DNA of 64,000 nucleotides. Origin: Tubiluchus corallicola (Eukaryota > Priapulida > Priapulimorpha > Priapulimorphida > Tubiluchidae). Made by a program: the position numbers and the translations under genes. The notes under the pieces were generated by a model, which worked only from the letters and a program-made list of their open reading frames with translations, had not been told where the DNA came from and made no database searches. The stretch lies in contig JAQGDQ010000097.1 in assembly GCA_030141605.1 (NCBI GenBank), forward strand, positions 239,001-303,000. The letters are read 5' to 3'. This document shows, piece by piece, positions 13,276 through 32,889 of this stretch (position 1 is the stretch's first letter; the number at the start of each line of letters is the position of its first letter).

Positions 13276-13965
13276 TGTAATGTGTAATGTAATGTAGAAC
13301 CTATAACTGTAGAGAGCAAAGTCAAAAATTAGTTTTATAAATACAATAACGATAACTAAAAGGGAAAGTAAAATACAAGTTTTTACTTCATCCTCTCCTT
13401 TTCTTGAGTGTTTTATATTGTAACTTTATTGTTTTATATGTAGAATGTATTTTCTCTTCAAATGTTTTTCACATCAGTAACATCTTTGATTGTTTGTGCA
13501 CGATACGATTACTGAGATAAGTTTTCCCATAAACTAAAGTTGAGAGGATTTAAGTCAGGGCTGTTTTCCAAGTTTTCCAAAGAAATATTAAAAGCTTAGT
13601 TCCCTTTTCACTTAAAGCAGTAAATATTTTTGGGAAAAATTCCTTTTCTTTGTTATGGGAATACAAATTTAAACATCATTCTTTTAAAAAGTTCAGCAAA
13701 AATAAAACAAAACTTAATTTACTAAACTTTAAAGTTTATTTTTGCTTAAATAAGCACAGACTAATTTTTTCCTTGCACATAAATTCAGTTAATTTTTATG
13801 CCTTTTCGACTTGTATTTTTTATTAAAGGATGCGCAGGTAATGTTTTTCTCAACGACTCAGAGAGAGATAGCCGACTTGCTAACACACTGGTCTTGCACA
13901 TATAGACCTATTTGCCCATACCTTGTTCCTATACCCTCAGTAGCTCATTACATTATATATATATA

Positions 13966-14383
<418 letters not shown>

Positions 14384-14506
14384 TGTTATTTTACATTTGT
14401 CATTAGTCTTTTTGTAATTGTGGCGTATGTAAGGACAAATAAAAATGTCCATGTGATTATCTATGTTTATGTCTATTATTATTTTTTATATCTGAACCTA
14501 TATATA

Positions 14507-14795
14507 CGTTTATGTCTATGTCTATGTCTATGTCTATGTCTATGTCTATGTCTATGTCTATGTCTATGTCTATGTCTATGTCTATGTCTATGTCTATGTC
14601 TATGTCTATGTCTATGTCTATGTCTATGTCTATGTCTATGTCTATGTCTATTTCTATTTCTATTTCTATTTCTATTTCCATTTCCATTTCCATTTCCATT
14701 TCCATTTCCATTTCCATTTCCATTTCTATTTCTATTTCTATTTCTATTTCTATTTTTATTTCTATGTCTATGCCTATGTCTATGTCTGTGTTTAT
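14507..14795 (+). repeat. (TCTATG)n hexanucleotide array with block-wise variants
   Basis: About 23 TCTATG units are followed by TCTATT, then TCCATT, then TCTATT again, and finally TCTATG-like units. This block structure indicates local expansion of variants. It is open in several frames on both strands because of the 6-bp period. None is a gene. Confidence 0.95.
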
Positions 14796-15135
14796 GTTTA
14801 GGTTTATGTTTATTTGCTTTAATTTTGTTTTGTTCAGTGTTATCCAAATAAAAGCACTAACTGCAACTTTGACAACACGAAGATTTTGGTACGCGCCCGT
14901 TAAACAGATTGCACTCAATTTGGTTATAATAATGAAATTTTGTATTCGATATATAAGTATTGAAAAATAACATTGGATTCTTTCAACTATGGAATGATTT
15001 TTAAATATCATATAATGTCAAGTGCCAGATACCGAGATTTGCGTCCACAAAAATTAAAACTGTGAAGTGTGGAGCTTTGCCCTGTTAAACAAAAAAGAAA
15101 TAGGTTTTAAAACAGCTTCCCAACAAATGTTCATA

Positions 15136-15318
15136 GGCAGATATAGACATAGGCATGGGTATAGGCATAGACATAGACATAGGCATGGGTGTAAGGCATA
15201 GACATAGGCATAAATATAGCCATAGACACAAACACAACTATAGACATAGACATACACACAGACATAGACATTAGACAAAGACATAGACAGAGACGTAGGC
15301 ATAGACAAAGACATGTGC
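15136..15318 (-). repeat. Degenerate (ACATAG)n hexanucleotide array, inverted relative to 14507-14795
   Basis: Units such as acatagacataggcat are the reverse complement of the TCTATG/CTATGT family 350 bp upstream. The array is more degenerate, with G and C substitutions. Confidence 0.88.
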
Positions 15319-15516
15319 AAAAATATAGACTTTTTATGGTAAACATAATCGAGCACTTATTAGCGAGCAACATTTAAAAATTTAACTGCATTTTTGTAAT
15401 TATACAAGCAATAACACACGGAGCATGGGAACGAGCAGTTCGAGCATGTCGCCATTGCGATCAATGAAATGAGCTAGTAAAACAAGAGTAACTAACAAGA
15501 TTGCAAACAAAACAAG

Positions 15517-18500
15517 ATGAACAACTCTGGAGTAAAATTTAACAATTTATCTTACATTGAGCATTCTAACGTAACTGAAAAAATCAAATTATTTAGTGGA
15601 TATGATATAGCATACATTGTACTTCAGAGTATATCAACAGGTAAGTTATTCTTGGTGACTAAATAATTAGGTGATGTTGCACCTGATACCTCTAGTTGTT
15701 TATTTATTTATTACTAGCTGATTTATTGCCAGACGAGTATTTAATTTGCTGCCAGGCTAGCTTATTTGATGGCTGGCTGAGCGATATGTTGCTTGGTTTT
15801 TTTGTTAGTTAGATAGTTAGCATGGTGGTTGTTTCGTAGGTCGTTTCGACAGATTCTCTTTTCGCGAGACTGGTCTTTTTGTAGTCATTCCTCTATCAGT
15901 ACACTCATTCTTTCCTTTATGCAATCATTAATTAGTGAATCTGTTGGTCAGTTAGCCAACCAGTGGTTAATCAGTTAGTAAAGCAAACCATCATGCTGTT
16001 ATTTAGTCAATCAGTCCATCATAATTAGTAAATCAGTCACGTACTTGATTGATTTGTTCGTTTATTTGTCTTTTTGTTCCTGCATTCATCCGTCACTTGT
16101 CCATCAATTCTCTTATTTATGGGCAACGACTAACCTAAACTAATAAGGGCGTTCTTATGAGCACATATAAGTTGCAAAACAAATTCTGTCACTCACAATG
16201 TTCATTATTTTGCGCAACTTTTTATTCCGTTTCTACATGTAAATTGTTTACCTTATACTAAACAGTAGAAATAGTAAAAAAAAAATTTATTTCACGTAGG
16301 CTTGCTTTATAGCTGTTTTATGCAAGGCTTAAAACACTTACGAGAGAGGTTTCACTCACTCACTCATTCATTCATTCATTCATTCATTCATTCATTCATT
16401 CATTCATTCATTCATTCATTCATTCATTCATTCATTCATTCATTCATCCATTCATCCATCCATTCATTCATTCATTCACTCATTCTTTCTTTCTTTCCTT
16501 CCTTCCTTCCTTCATTCATTCATTCAATATTTCTTTCTTTCTTTCTTTCTGTCATTCATTCATTCATTTATTCATTCATTTGGTCTCGCGCATCTCGTTC
16601 ATATAATTAGGCTTATTTCTAGTAATGTAAACTACAATCTGAACTCTTTCGTAGAAACAGCATTTTTTTCTTTCAGGTTTTGGTTTATTCGGCAACATTC
16701 TAGTTATCAGCGCCATCATATTATCACGAATGCTACAAAATACAGCAAATATTTTCGTCTTCAATCTGGCTATAGCAGATCTCTTAGTCACAGGCTTCGT
16801 GAACTTCCTAGCTATTATAAGTATGTCAAATTTTTAGTAAACTAAGAATAAAAATTGAACGATTGATTGGAAAATTTCATTTAATTTTAGCAAATGAATA
16901 AAAAATGTATCAGTATGTTTTTGGTAAAAGAGGTGCTGCTTCTTAAGGCTATATACCAGCTGTATGTGCTACGTTAAAGCTGCCAATCCTGCTGCTGTTA
17001 CTACTACTATTGCTGCTGCTGCTGCTGCTGCTGTTGTCGGTACTGCTGCGCTACTGCCACTACTGTTGCTACTACTGTTGCTGCTGCGAGTACCGCCATT
17101 GCCATTGTTGTCATCCTGCCCCACTAAGGAATGCCTTTATTTCAGAGGTTCTATAAGTATGCATCGTTTGTCTTTTAGGTTTTATCTATCCTGAATATAT
17201 CTTGGAACACTTTGGTTTTTGTAAAACGATTGCTGTTATTTGCTATGTCGCCTGTGCAGCATCACTTTTCACACTCGGCGTGATATCTGTGAATCGACTT
17301 ACTGCAATCATATACCCACAAACTTACAAGTAAGTTGAACAACAGTATATAGGTTTTACACGTCAAATGTAGACACAGGAAAGTTCAAATGTGACTTAGG
17401 TAAGTCAAATGTAAACATAGGAATTTCGAATGTGTTTTGGTAACTCAAATGTGACTTAGGTAAGTCAAATGTAGACATAGGACATTTGACTTGACATGTG
17501 TCTACATTTGACTTACCAAAAACGCTTAAGATTTGTTGAAAACCATTGTTCACACGTTTGAATTACCTAAATCTACATTTGACGTGTAAAACCTATAATT
17601 CAATTCATTTAATTCAAACCATTGTACCATTGTACCATTGTTCATTATATCATTGTTATTATATTATAATTACCGTTATAACAGGGCTACATAGAAGCAA
17701 ATAAAAATGTTTTCTGAAAATGTGAAGCAACCACTGCAGGCATAAAATGGTCCAACTGCCAAAAAAAGGAAATGATGAGGTAAAAAACGACTTCTGTGCA
17801 AACAGAAACTATTGAAATGCACACAGAGTAAATAACACACGCGTAAAACAGCATTATAGTAACTGTAATATGGATTTTTTAGAAACGATGGTTGGAGACA
17901 TTGCCATTACAACCTCATTTTGCAGCGAATAAATCTTTCTGAATTTTGAGGTACCATGTACGACGCTTCAAAAATTACTTTCTTGTAAAACTTAGGCAGT
18001 AGATATCATACCATAAAAGTTGGTATAAGCGCATTTTCGTTCGCGCTGATTATGCCATTCTTAACTGTTTCTAGAACTTGCTTATATTTCATTTCAACAT
18101 CATTATTTTTTCGCTTCTGCCAGATTACACTTGTATTTATATTTCACTTATTTTGTGTTTGCTTCAAATTTTCTCAAAAACTCTGGTTTATTTTAGTCCT
18201 GTTGTGTTTTGACGACGACTGTAATGGCTGCCGAAAGGCATCATTAAAGTGAAATCTAAACAGTCATTACGGTGGGTTTTTTTGGCTTTTAGCCATAAGA
18301 CCCTACATCTATAAAAATTATCTTTCTCGAGTAACAAATTGCATGTGTATCTTCTTCTTATTCATGGCTTATTACATAACGTACGTTTTTGGGCTACAGT
18401 CAGAGGTGTGTGGGAGACAAATAGAGAAGTTATCTATGCCAGATAATAATGCCATTGCCAAAATAATGTTTTTTATAACTTATATAGTGTTACCATCATT

Positions 18501-19553
18501 GTCATCCATGTCATTGCATTAGTTGTACTGCCCCAGTATTGTCATCCATATCACTGTATTTGCTACAATCCCCTATCAATGGCATCGTGATCGTGATCGT
18601 CATCATCGTAATCATCATCATCATCATACACCAATTTTTGAAAGTGGAGGACGGAGCAAGTGAATCGCCAGAAGAGAACATACCTGGGTCGGGCATTCAC
18701 ATGACAGAACAGATAGCATTAATATGTTTGTTTTAATAGTTTGACGATAGACATAAGTTAAGCTGTTAAAAATTAAGGCGTTTCATTTAGTATATGCAAA
18801 GTACGTTTCACGTTGATCATGCAGTACAAATATTAAAACTTCCTTTTCAAATAAAACATCGACGTTTTTCTTTTCAGTTCTATTTTCACAAGAAAAAACT
18901 GCTTAATTCTAGCTGTCTCAACCTGGATAATATGTTTCTTGGCGAACATACCGAACAGTGTGTTTGAAAACGGCTACTACTTGGACCACCGTTTTCTCAT
19001 GTGCGTTTGGAACTGGAACGCGGTAATCAAATAATATAGAATAAAATCGATTGTGGTCATAAAAAATATAAAAATTACAAATTTATATAATAATAATTCT
19101 TTCCGGTGCGTTGTAAGTCTGGAATTTAATACGACATGCGCGCTCCTAGCTCGGTCTTTCCAACCAATTACATTAAGGGTATTGAGAAGATGATAGAAAA
19201 TAAGGCTATTACAGACAGATGACAGAACTCTCTTTAGAATCTGCATCTTCATTGCAATACACTGCATACAAAGCTTGCGTCTTGTGCATTTCAAAGGTAA
19301 TGACCGAATAAAGGATTTGGGTTGCAGCAACTTGTGATTTATATGTCCAAAATGATAAATGAGTAACACTCGATGTCTTAAGTTACTCACACAAAATGTA
19401 ACATTAAATTTGTTCTAGGTGTGGATACACAAGATACTTCAAGCTGGTATTCTCGTTGCCTTTAATGGACTGCTCATTATATATTGCTATTTCCGAATAT
19501 TTTGGCATGTTTATAAAAGCAAACAGAAGGTAAATCCTGTAATAGAGAGAGCG

Positions 19554-19651
<98 letters not shown>

Positions 19652-20845
19652 GGAGCAAGAAAAGAGAGAAAAATACTATACGTGCATTTGTTGAAATCAT
19701 TAAAAAATGTCTTCCTAGGTAAACAACATGCATTCCTTTGTGAGGAACTTTCACAGACACTTTTTTAAGGCCTAGGTCGATTTTAATTAAGTTAATATCA
19801 ATTTACAAAATGCAATTGAGGTGAAACATATCGAACAAGCAATGTTTTCTATCCGCACTAATTAACAAACAAAAACTGTCACGTGGTTTATCCGTATCAT
19901 TATATTCATGACGCAAGTGCTTTGTTGTGTGCTGGGAAAAGTGATGTTGTTTACAATTAGTGTGCCGTTAGTTACTGTTGACAAATTTGTATTGGCACAA
20001 AACCTTAACAAAGACTACACAAACATCGTACAAGTTAATTTGGCTGAATTTAGGCACCAAAACGCTCGCTACGGGTCTTCTTCAGTGGTCACAACAGGAA
20101 ACTACAATACGAAAAAACTAAACTATTAATCTACACGTTTGTAAGGCTTTCTTTCGTTGAATTTTAATGTGCTATTGATAACAACCTGAGTAATTTTATA
20201 GTAGCTTCCCCTCAAGGAAAGTAGAACAATCCTTTAAAATTTCACTGATACCATTCGGATGACAGCTGTGTTTGAACAGAGTGCTTTGTTCGTCTGAAAG
20301 CGCCACTTGCATTAAACAGTTAAGCAGTTAAACACTTAGCTAAAATAAATGGAAAAATTCTACTCTGAGTATGTGTACTTAGCATTTGCCCAATAACTGA
20401 ACGACAGGTACACTCGTTCATGTTTTAATATGTAATAATTTTTTGTGCATAGGTTTCATCTGGTAGTGACAGCAAAAGTAATAACACCGGCGGAAGAAAA
20501 GCCAAAGCAGCATTCTCACTTATGAAAACATTGTTTATCATCACCTTATGCTTTCTCATCACGTGGACACCTATGTTAGCCATGATTATTTTTGACGACT
20601 ACAACTCTTGGTCGAATCACTTTGCAAAATCAGCAGTGGCCATGGGCCACGTCAACTCTAGTCTTAACCCAATCATATACGGCGCGACGAATAAGAACTA
20701 CAGGGAAGCCTACAAGAGAGTTCTTTGTAGGAAGCTCACCGTCTCTACAGAGAGCAACAACAGCGCCTCACAGAAAACGCTAACCAAACTGTCAAAGTTG
20801 AACAATGACTCGGTGTTAAAACAACCCGAATCAATACAACCGTGA
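15517..20845 (+). CDS. GPCR A: class A receptor, melatonin/Moody-like, six exons
   Basis: Exons 15517-15640, 16677-16820, 17179-17329, 18878-19022, 19419-19529, 20453-20845; phases 1,1,2,0,0; 355 aa. The extracellular N-terminus has three N-glycosylation sequons (N2, N10, N18). Class A landmarks: GN (N48) in TM1, NLAIAD (D76) in TM2, C104 at the top of TM3 paired with C182 in ECL2, W156 in TM4, TWTP (P265) in TM6, and NPIIY (297-301) in TM7 followed by helix 8 KNYREAYKRVLC with a candidate palmitoyl cysteine. The DRY motif is replaced by NRL (128-130), and TM6 lacks the usual Cys of CWxP. NPIIYG followed by YKR recalls melatonin receptors; the Moody/Tre1/GPR84-like group is an alternative. 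The ligand is unknown. GPCR B is its tandem paralogue downstream. Introns carry a MITE (intron 3) and a (GA)n tract (intron 5). The start is the first ATG giving an exon of the same 124-nt length as in B. Confidence 0.9.
16351..16581 (+). repeat. (ATTC)n tetranucleotide array
   Basis: CATT/TTCA units with CTTT and CTTC variants in intron 1 of GPCR A, ending about 95 bp before exon 2. Confidence 0.95.
16985..17110 (+). repeat. (CTG)n-rich trinucleotide tract
   Basis: CTG, CTA and TTG triplets in intron 2 of GPCR A. Imperfect; not coding in context. Confidence 0.8.
17348..17597. mobile_element. MITE with perfect 24-bp terminal inverted repeats and TA flanks
   Basis: The left end TAGGTTTTACACGTCAAATG continues TAGA (17350-17373). 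The right end (17572-17595) is its exact reverse complement. Both ends are flanked by TA, as expected for Tc1/mariner-type target sites. The interior repeats words such as gtcaaatgta and acttaggtaagt in both orientations, so most of the ~246-bp element can fold into a hairpin. It sits in intron 3 of GPCR A and has no coding capacity. Confidence 0.88.
19557..19650 (+). repeat. (GA)n tract in intron 5 of GPCR A
   Basis: A nearly pure GA run of about 90 bp beginning about 30 nt after the exon-5 donor, in sense orientation. The same kind of tract occupies intron 5 of GPCRs B, C and D. Confidence 0.95.
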
Positions 20846-21417
20846 TTTTTAGTAGCGATCTGTGTCTTTAGAAATGTGTTTTTGCCTGAAAAAACTAACA
20901 TGTTGTCACGATATCTTATGGTATATTAGAAACTGATGATTGTTTATATTTACTGAAATCATTCTTGCTTGTCTGACAAATGACACTTTATACACCACGC
21001 AAAAGCAAAAATGTTCCAACATAGGTTGTAAAAGCAAAAAAATATTCTAACTTGTTTTTGCGAAATTTTTATATTTTTTGTTACATACCAACCGTCTAAC
21101 GGCTGATATTAGGCTTACGTCTAAACGTCAGCTATAAGCCTAATAAGACCGCTCTTGCGAAATAAATGTCCTTGCAATTTTTGGAGTTTTCGTCTGATTT
21201 GGGTAACCTATAACTGGTATGATTACAGTACTAAGTATTGGATTATTATAAATAAATTACTGAAAGATGGTGAAATTGAAAGTAAATTGAAAAGTTTATT
21301 GTATTTATAAAAGATTGTTTTGTTCACCGTGATTTATGACTTATTACTCGAATAATATTTCAATCATTCGGCAAATGATCTCTTCCAGCTGTCTGCTTAA
21401 ATTTACTGAGAATTCAG

Positions 21418-21674
21418 CTTAAAATAAAAATGACAGCCAGCACCCACTTAAGAAAAGACATGGCCTTGATTCAGGTACAACACTCTTCAACGTTTCGACA
21501 TGTTTACATGTCATTCAGTGTTGATTTTTGTATATATATTTTACATTGTGTTTTTATTTAGGCGATTGTTACGTGATCATGACATGTAAGCATGTCGAAA
21601 CGTTGTAAGTGTTGCACCTGAATAAAAGCCACGTCTTTTTTAAATCGGTACTGGCTGTGATTATTATTTTAAGA
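21418..21674. mobile_element. Inverted-repeat element (MITE-like), about 257 bp
   Basis: The left arm (cttaaaataaaaatgacagc at 21418, then gattcaggt-caacac-ttcaacgtttcgacatg) and the right arm (catgtcgaaacgttg...cctgaataaaagcc...ctggctgtgattattattttaag) are long imperfect reverse complements of about 100 bp each. There is no ORF. A half copy is present at 855-1045, so this is a dispersed family. Confidence 0.8.
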
Positions 21675-22129
21675 ATTCGTTTTCCCTATCACAAATCAGA
21701 ATTTAGCTTTTTTTCTTTCGGGAATTTTGTAACGTGTTTCTTCTCCCGTTTCAGAAATTATAACTTTCTGATGCACAAGTTGTCTAGCAATTGCTGTGTA
21801 TTGTTGTAGCAAAAACGTGAGCTCTTCAACTTGTAAAACTAGCACAATTTATTATAAGATTAGATCAGACAGTCTCAAAACATGATTTCAGATCCTCACC
21901 GCAACAAACTATATACACTATTTACAAAACATTTGCAACAAGAATGTCTATTCCAACACTGTCTGGCAACAGATTTATCACAAGATTACATTAAATATAA
22001 CTAGTAAATCGACAGCTAAAAATTTTAATCCACGATTATTTATATTGGAGATAGAAACTACTAGAAACGTTTAATGCGAAACATGAAGTCATGTACATAT
22101 TTAACTATTTTTCAATTAACAACATAATT

Positions 22130-22955
22130 AAAGTCATCTTTTCAAAACAATAACAACTTCAACAGATCATTTCTTCCTAGTGCAGCTGTATTAAGATTTT
22201 TAGGCAGCAGTATTTCATTTAATTTATCAAACATAGAACCCTAGCATGTTGATACAGTGGACAGTACAACAAAAAGTGTTCAGCAGACTCAAATGAAATA
22301 GACAGTTACATTCGGAAATACAAGATGACCGTGATTATCTTTATAGCTTTCAAAGAAAATGTCATAGTTTAGCTGAGAAAATCCGACTCTCGTGCGCGTA
22401 TGATGCACAGAAATTGGGAGCTTACCAAATGAAAAACGCTTTTTGCGTAATGAGCTTTGAGCTTATTTTGAAGTGTGAAATGGGTGTAATTTCACGAATG
22501 TTCTGTGGTAAGTTGTTCCACACATTAATTGCGATATAAAAAGGATTATTTACAGCTTACAGAGCTGTAATTAAAATTTCTGTATTTAGTAACACTGCGA
22601 ACAATAAGGTGTAGCTTCATTTAACATGAGAGGGCGGATTGCAATTAAATAGTGTGACGCTAAATCGTTGACTATTTTGAAAAAAAGGCATATGCGATGA
22701 TAATGGAAGCGCGTTCTTAATTGAGTGAAATTGCTGTCTGGCAAAATCCTTCCGGGGGGGGGGTCGAAACAGCGCCAGAACAAATTCCAATGGCAGGTAG
22801 CCGAATTATTTCTAATAAACGTATGCTATTTTCACTACATCCCGGCCATAATACGTTGCTCTGTTCAATAGCAGGCAGAATAGTCGTAGAGAATAATTCG
22901 CGCGATGCTCTGAGCATATTAACTGAGGTACGTCGAAAGTTATTTAGCAAGTGAG
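22130..22955 (-). mobile_element. LINE ORF2 C-terminal fragment, frameshifted
   Basis: The minus strand from 22950 encodes TTILPAIEQSNVLWPGCSEN and IIRLPAIGIC, typical of the region after the reverse transcriptase. In another frame at 22700-22586 it reads RICLFFKIVNDLASHYL. Around 22300 it reads EHFLLYCPLYQHARV, the C-terminal His/Cys motif. At least two frame changes, a run of nine G near 22755 and several stops make it inactive. The family is Jockey/CR1-like by resemblance. Confidence 0.75.
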
Positions 22956-23520
22956 TGAGTGTCTACAATTTTTGAGAACTGATAGTCCTAATTTCGGCAC
23001 ACTTTTGTCCACAATGAGCTAGTTAATACTACTGCTGACTATTATAGCTTACCAAAACAGCACCAACAACAGCAATATATATATATATTTAAACTCTCCT
23101 TATCATGTACCCAGCACAAAATCTTCAAATCGTTAAAACACACAACGGTGTAATGTCAGCACGTGTAAAGCTGCGTTTTCCTAGTGATTAAAGTTAAAAA
23201 ATATCGATATTCCTGATAGTTTTTTACTTACATGTAAACCATATGCAATTTGTATTCACCTTGCTTCTTATTCCAAGGAACAGCAGCACTTTTTAAAACT
23301 TTTTTTAAAGCGTCAGGCATCGTTATTTGTACCTAGTGTTGCGACGAGAAATCAAGTAGGTCGGTTTGAGAAAACGCAGACAAACGACGATCGTGGTTAT
23401 ACCTAAACCCCGATTAAGCCCCGATTAGACCATCGGGTACCCCCGTCGTGACTCAATGACACTCAACAAGTTGTCATTTGTGCACATGTGCATGACTCGC
23501 ATCACCGATTAGTGTCGAGC

Positions 23521-23799
23521 TTTTAGACTATCTTGCTTTTCCGATGAAAATATTTAGGTTATCCTGCTTTTCTAATGGAAACATTTAGACTATCGTACTT
23601 TCCGATGGAAACACTTACATTATCCTGCTTTTCAGATGGAAACACTTAGACTATCCTGCTTTTCAGATGGAAATATTTAGACTATCGTACTTTTCCGATA
23701 GAAACATTTAGACTCTTATGCTTTTCTGATGAAAACATTTTGACTATCATGCTTTTCCGATTGAAACATTTAGACTGTCATGCTTTTCCGATGGAAAGG
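23521..23799 (+). repeat. 31-bp minisatellite, nine copies
   Basis: Nine consecutive units of 31 bp (279 bp total) with the consensus ttagactatc-tgcttttccgatggaaaca. Units differ by a few substitutions each, and there is no spacer between copies. Confidence 0.9.
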
Positions 23800-24351
23800 A
23801 ACCTCCTACAACAAAAGTTGAAGTTGTGCTCAAAAAGTACTTCTGATTGTGGTATCACTCACCAGGAAGTACGTCACCCGAAAACTATTGTCACTATTCT
23901 TGTCATTAAGAACTAACGTATGTTATTCAAGATCACCCCAAAATTATGAAGCTGAATTTCATCGGTATCGCGCAAAGTTGTTATTCACTATCGGGAAAGC
24001 ATGCACGACGAACCGTTGTGGGCGCCTGATGGACATTATGTAGTCCTTTTGCATTCCCCTCCCTTTAGCAACGTACGGACTATAGGCAAAACCGACCAGA
24101 CTAATTACCTTTCCAATTAACTAATCAAACTAACGACTACAAACATTTCAAAAAAGAGGGGTTACCCTTGTTGTAATTGTTTTTTTTATTGTTGCTGTTA
24201 TTGTTTTTGTGATTGTTACTGGACATCAGTGGTGGACGACGAGCTCATCATTGTTGTTATTGTCTTCGTTATCGACATCCGGTTACTGCCACTGATGACT
24301 GATGGTGTTGTTTGTAGTAGCTGTTGCTGATAATGACCACAATGTCAATGC

Positions 24352-24420
24352 TAATTCTAGTGATGACGTTGATGATGATGTTGATGATAATGATGATGAT
24401 GACGACGACGATGATGATCA
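24352..24420 (+). repeat. (GAT)n-rich tract
   Basis: Imperfect GAT/GAC triplets giving an Asp-rich frame. No codon-use or family support for a gene. Confidence 0.75.
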
Positions 24421-25266
24421 CAGTAGGAGAAAACCACTAAAAAGAAACAAAGAATTTAAAACAAGATGTATTAGGCAAAAACACGGCAGCCCGATTTTCG
24501 GAGTTTTACGGGGCTTCGTTAGTAAAAAGTTTAAACCGCACGTAAGCATTTCCACTAGACAGGATTAACATTTACACATTTAAAGTAATTATCACAGTTA
24601 ATGGGATCACAGTAATAAACTTAAGCTAATGTAATTTTGTTGTTATTTGTATTTGCTAATGGACACTAATACACGCTAATAATTAGAAAAGGTAAAAACT
24701 AATTTCATTATTTTGTAGCAAAATTAGAACATCTGACACGTATACAAAAAAGTGCGTTAAGTAATTTTGTTGATAGATTAATGAGGTTGTTGCTGTTAGT
24801 AAAGTTTTCTATTAGTTCTGCTTTAATTTAGAATTATACTAAGCAGCAATATTTACGATGTTATGCGTTATGCCGTAGCCTTGCAATTAGCTAATTCTTT
24901 GCTTGAGAAAATGCCAGCTGAATGCTAACACTTTGCTTTTATATTGTTTTGGAAGCGTTTTTGCTTAAGTTCACAATTAACTCTAGCTGTTAGCAGAAAA
25001 GTGAGTTAGCAGGAGTGAATCTGCGAACTCGTAACTTCAGGCGATTACATGTAGAAAACTGTAAGAAATTGGGCAATCAAAACTTGGGTGCCTGTGTAAG
25101 TATGTATTTGTGATTCTATAAAGAAATTATCATCATCAGTAGGTACAAGACGGGATAATATAAAATATTGGTGATATATATATATATATATATATAAATA
25201 TGGGCGATCCAAGGTAAAAGGTCAACAAAAACTTGTAAATACATGACAAAATTCTCGTTTCCCCAA

Positions 25267-25732
<466 letters not shown>

Positions 25733-27423
25733 AGTAGTTTGGCAACCAGCCAGGCGCTACGGCAGATCTGCAGCTCGCACTAAGATCCGCCTCCCCACCA
25801 TAAGAATGGCTGAATCTATGAACGATCTTCTTCACCTGGTTAACACTTATCATAAACGTTAAACAAAAGGAAAGTACGGAATAAACATTTTTCAAAAATT
25901 TGTCCAGAACGCATCGATATTATTCCTATAAGAATTTAGGATTCAAAACACTGCGTAGAGAGCTTTCTGTAAACCTAGGTTAAGAAATTTATTATACAAG
26001 TAACACTTCAGTAGCAAAAAATCTAAATCCCAACCACTAAAGTATATTCCAAAATTCCATAAAATAGTATATATACCCGATCTAGAAGATCGATGTAAGC
26101 TTGTAACCAACGCTTTTGGATTTTAAAAAGTAATTAACGCATCAAACGATAATTCAGAATTGGCAGTTAAGAATCAAAAATAATCCGAAATACTGTGCAG
26201 CTTGATCTTGATAAACAGTAAACTTCTCGCGCCATACGTGGAAAATCGTTTATTGGGTTTCTATAAGTAACTTTTGTGGAGTAGTGTGCGCCGCGAATCG
26301 AAGTCCAGCAATCACTGGCAGAGCGTACTCAATGCGGCACAAAATCTTAGTCCATTATCAAGGAAAAACCTCTAAAATGAGTCAATAAACCAACAGAGAT
26401 GTCTCAAGACGAAATACTCCCTCACTTAACTAGATGAACAGTCAAATTTAATGTGATTAATAATGCCATTTAAACCAAGTAGTGACCACCCTTGCATTGA
26501 ACGACCGGTCTTCGTGTTGCTTAACTTCGATCGGTAGTAATGCTGTTGCTTAACTTTATGCAATATCCACTCGGATGTTTTCAAGGAAAGTGTATAAAAG
26601 TCTAAAGTCTTGAGTCGGTATGTAATATTCTTGTATGCAGTTTACAATGAAAAAAGAACGAAAAAAAGAAAATTAACTTTGTGGAAGGGTAATTTTAAGA
26701 ACAATCTGTATAAAAACTATACTGCTGATGCCGAGCAGTATCCAGGATGATGTACTTTTGGTATTGCTTAACTTCGGTTGCATGATTCTGACTCTTAGCC
26801 TGCAGTCTGATAGCCGTTCCATATTATTTTTAATTCAAGAAAAAGTTCACAATAAAATTCTCTACAAAAGTTATACATGGAAGATGTAACAATGAGAAAA
26901 TAAGCCCAAACCCTTGAAGACTCACGTCCTCGTCAACGTCGCTCGTAGAAACAAACATTTCTATGAAAGGGAATTTTCAAGACGGAAGTCAGCAATTCAC
27001 AATTTTATACCTTAACGTCACAAAATATTGAGGAGGAATTTTTAATTTGCAAACCATAGAGGAAATTACGGCGTCCCTGTTGTGACAAGTAAAATGAAAT
27101 AGAATTGTGCTGCAACACTATTGTGATATTTTGCAATATTGTGATGCTATAAATCACAGACAGTAAGTGTCTAAACGGTATTTTTCATTTAAATGAAATT
27201 GTTTAACTTTCATTTCCAATTAATGCAAACAAACCTAGATTTTGAATAACTAAAAACCCCATTTTGTTATTGAAATTAGTGTTTAGTTTTGCTGCAGAGC
27301 ATAAAGTCACGCATGACTATGTGCAATCAATAAACAGAAAAATTGCAAAAGTGAAGATTTCTTGTATTCCGCAAAGAGCAACAAGATAGACCCACGGTGT
27401 ATTCTGATCTAGTCCAAGTAAAA

Positions 27424-32889
<5,466 letters not shown>

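Noticed and set aside
20592-20783. Second plus-strand frame over GPCR A exon 6
   Set aside because: Out-of-frame shadow of the TM6-TM7 exon.
23521-23799. Possible CRISPR-like array
   Set aside because: The repeat is contiguous with no unique spacers, units vary, and the genome is clearly animal.
24302-24568. 88-codon acidic frame
   Set aside because: Asp run comes from the GAT tract; the rest has no recognisable domain or splice support.
26480-26800. 5S rRNA-like words (gaccaccctt...gaac; ttgcttaacttcg twice)
   Set aside because: Only short scattered matches in inconsistent orientation; no 120-bp gene or clear 5S-derived SINE can be aligned by eye.
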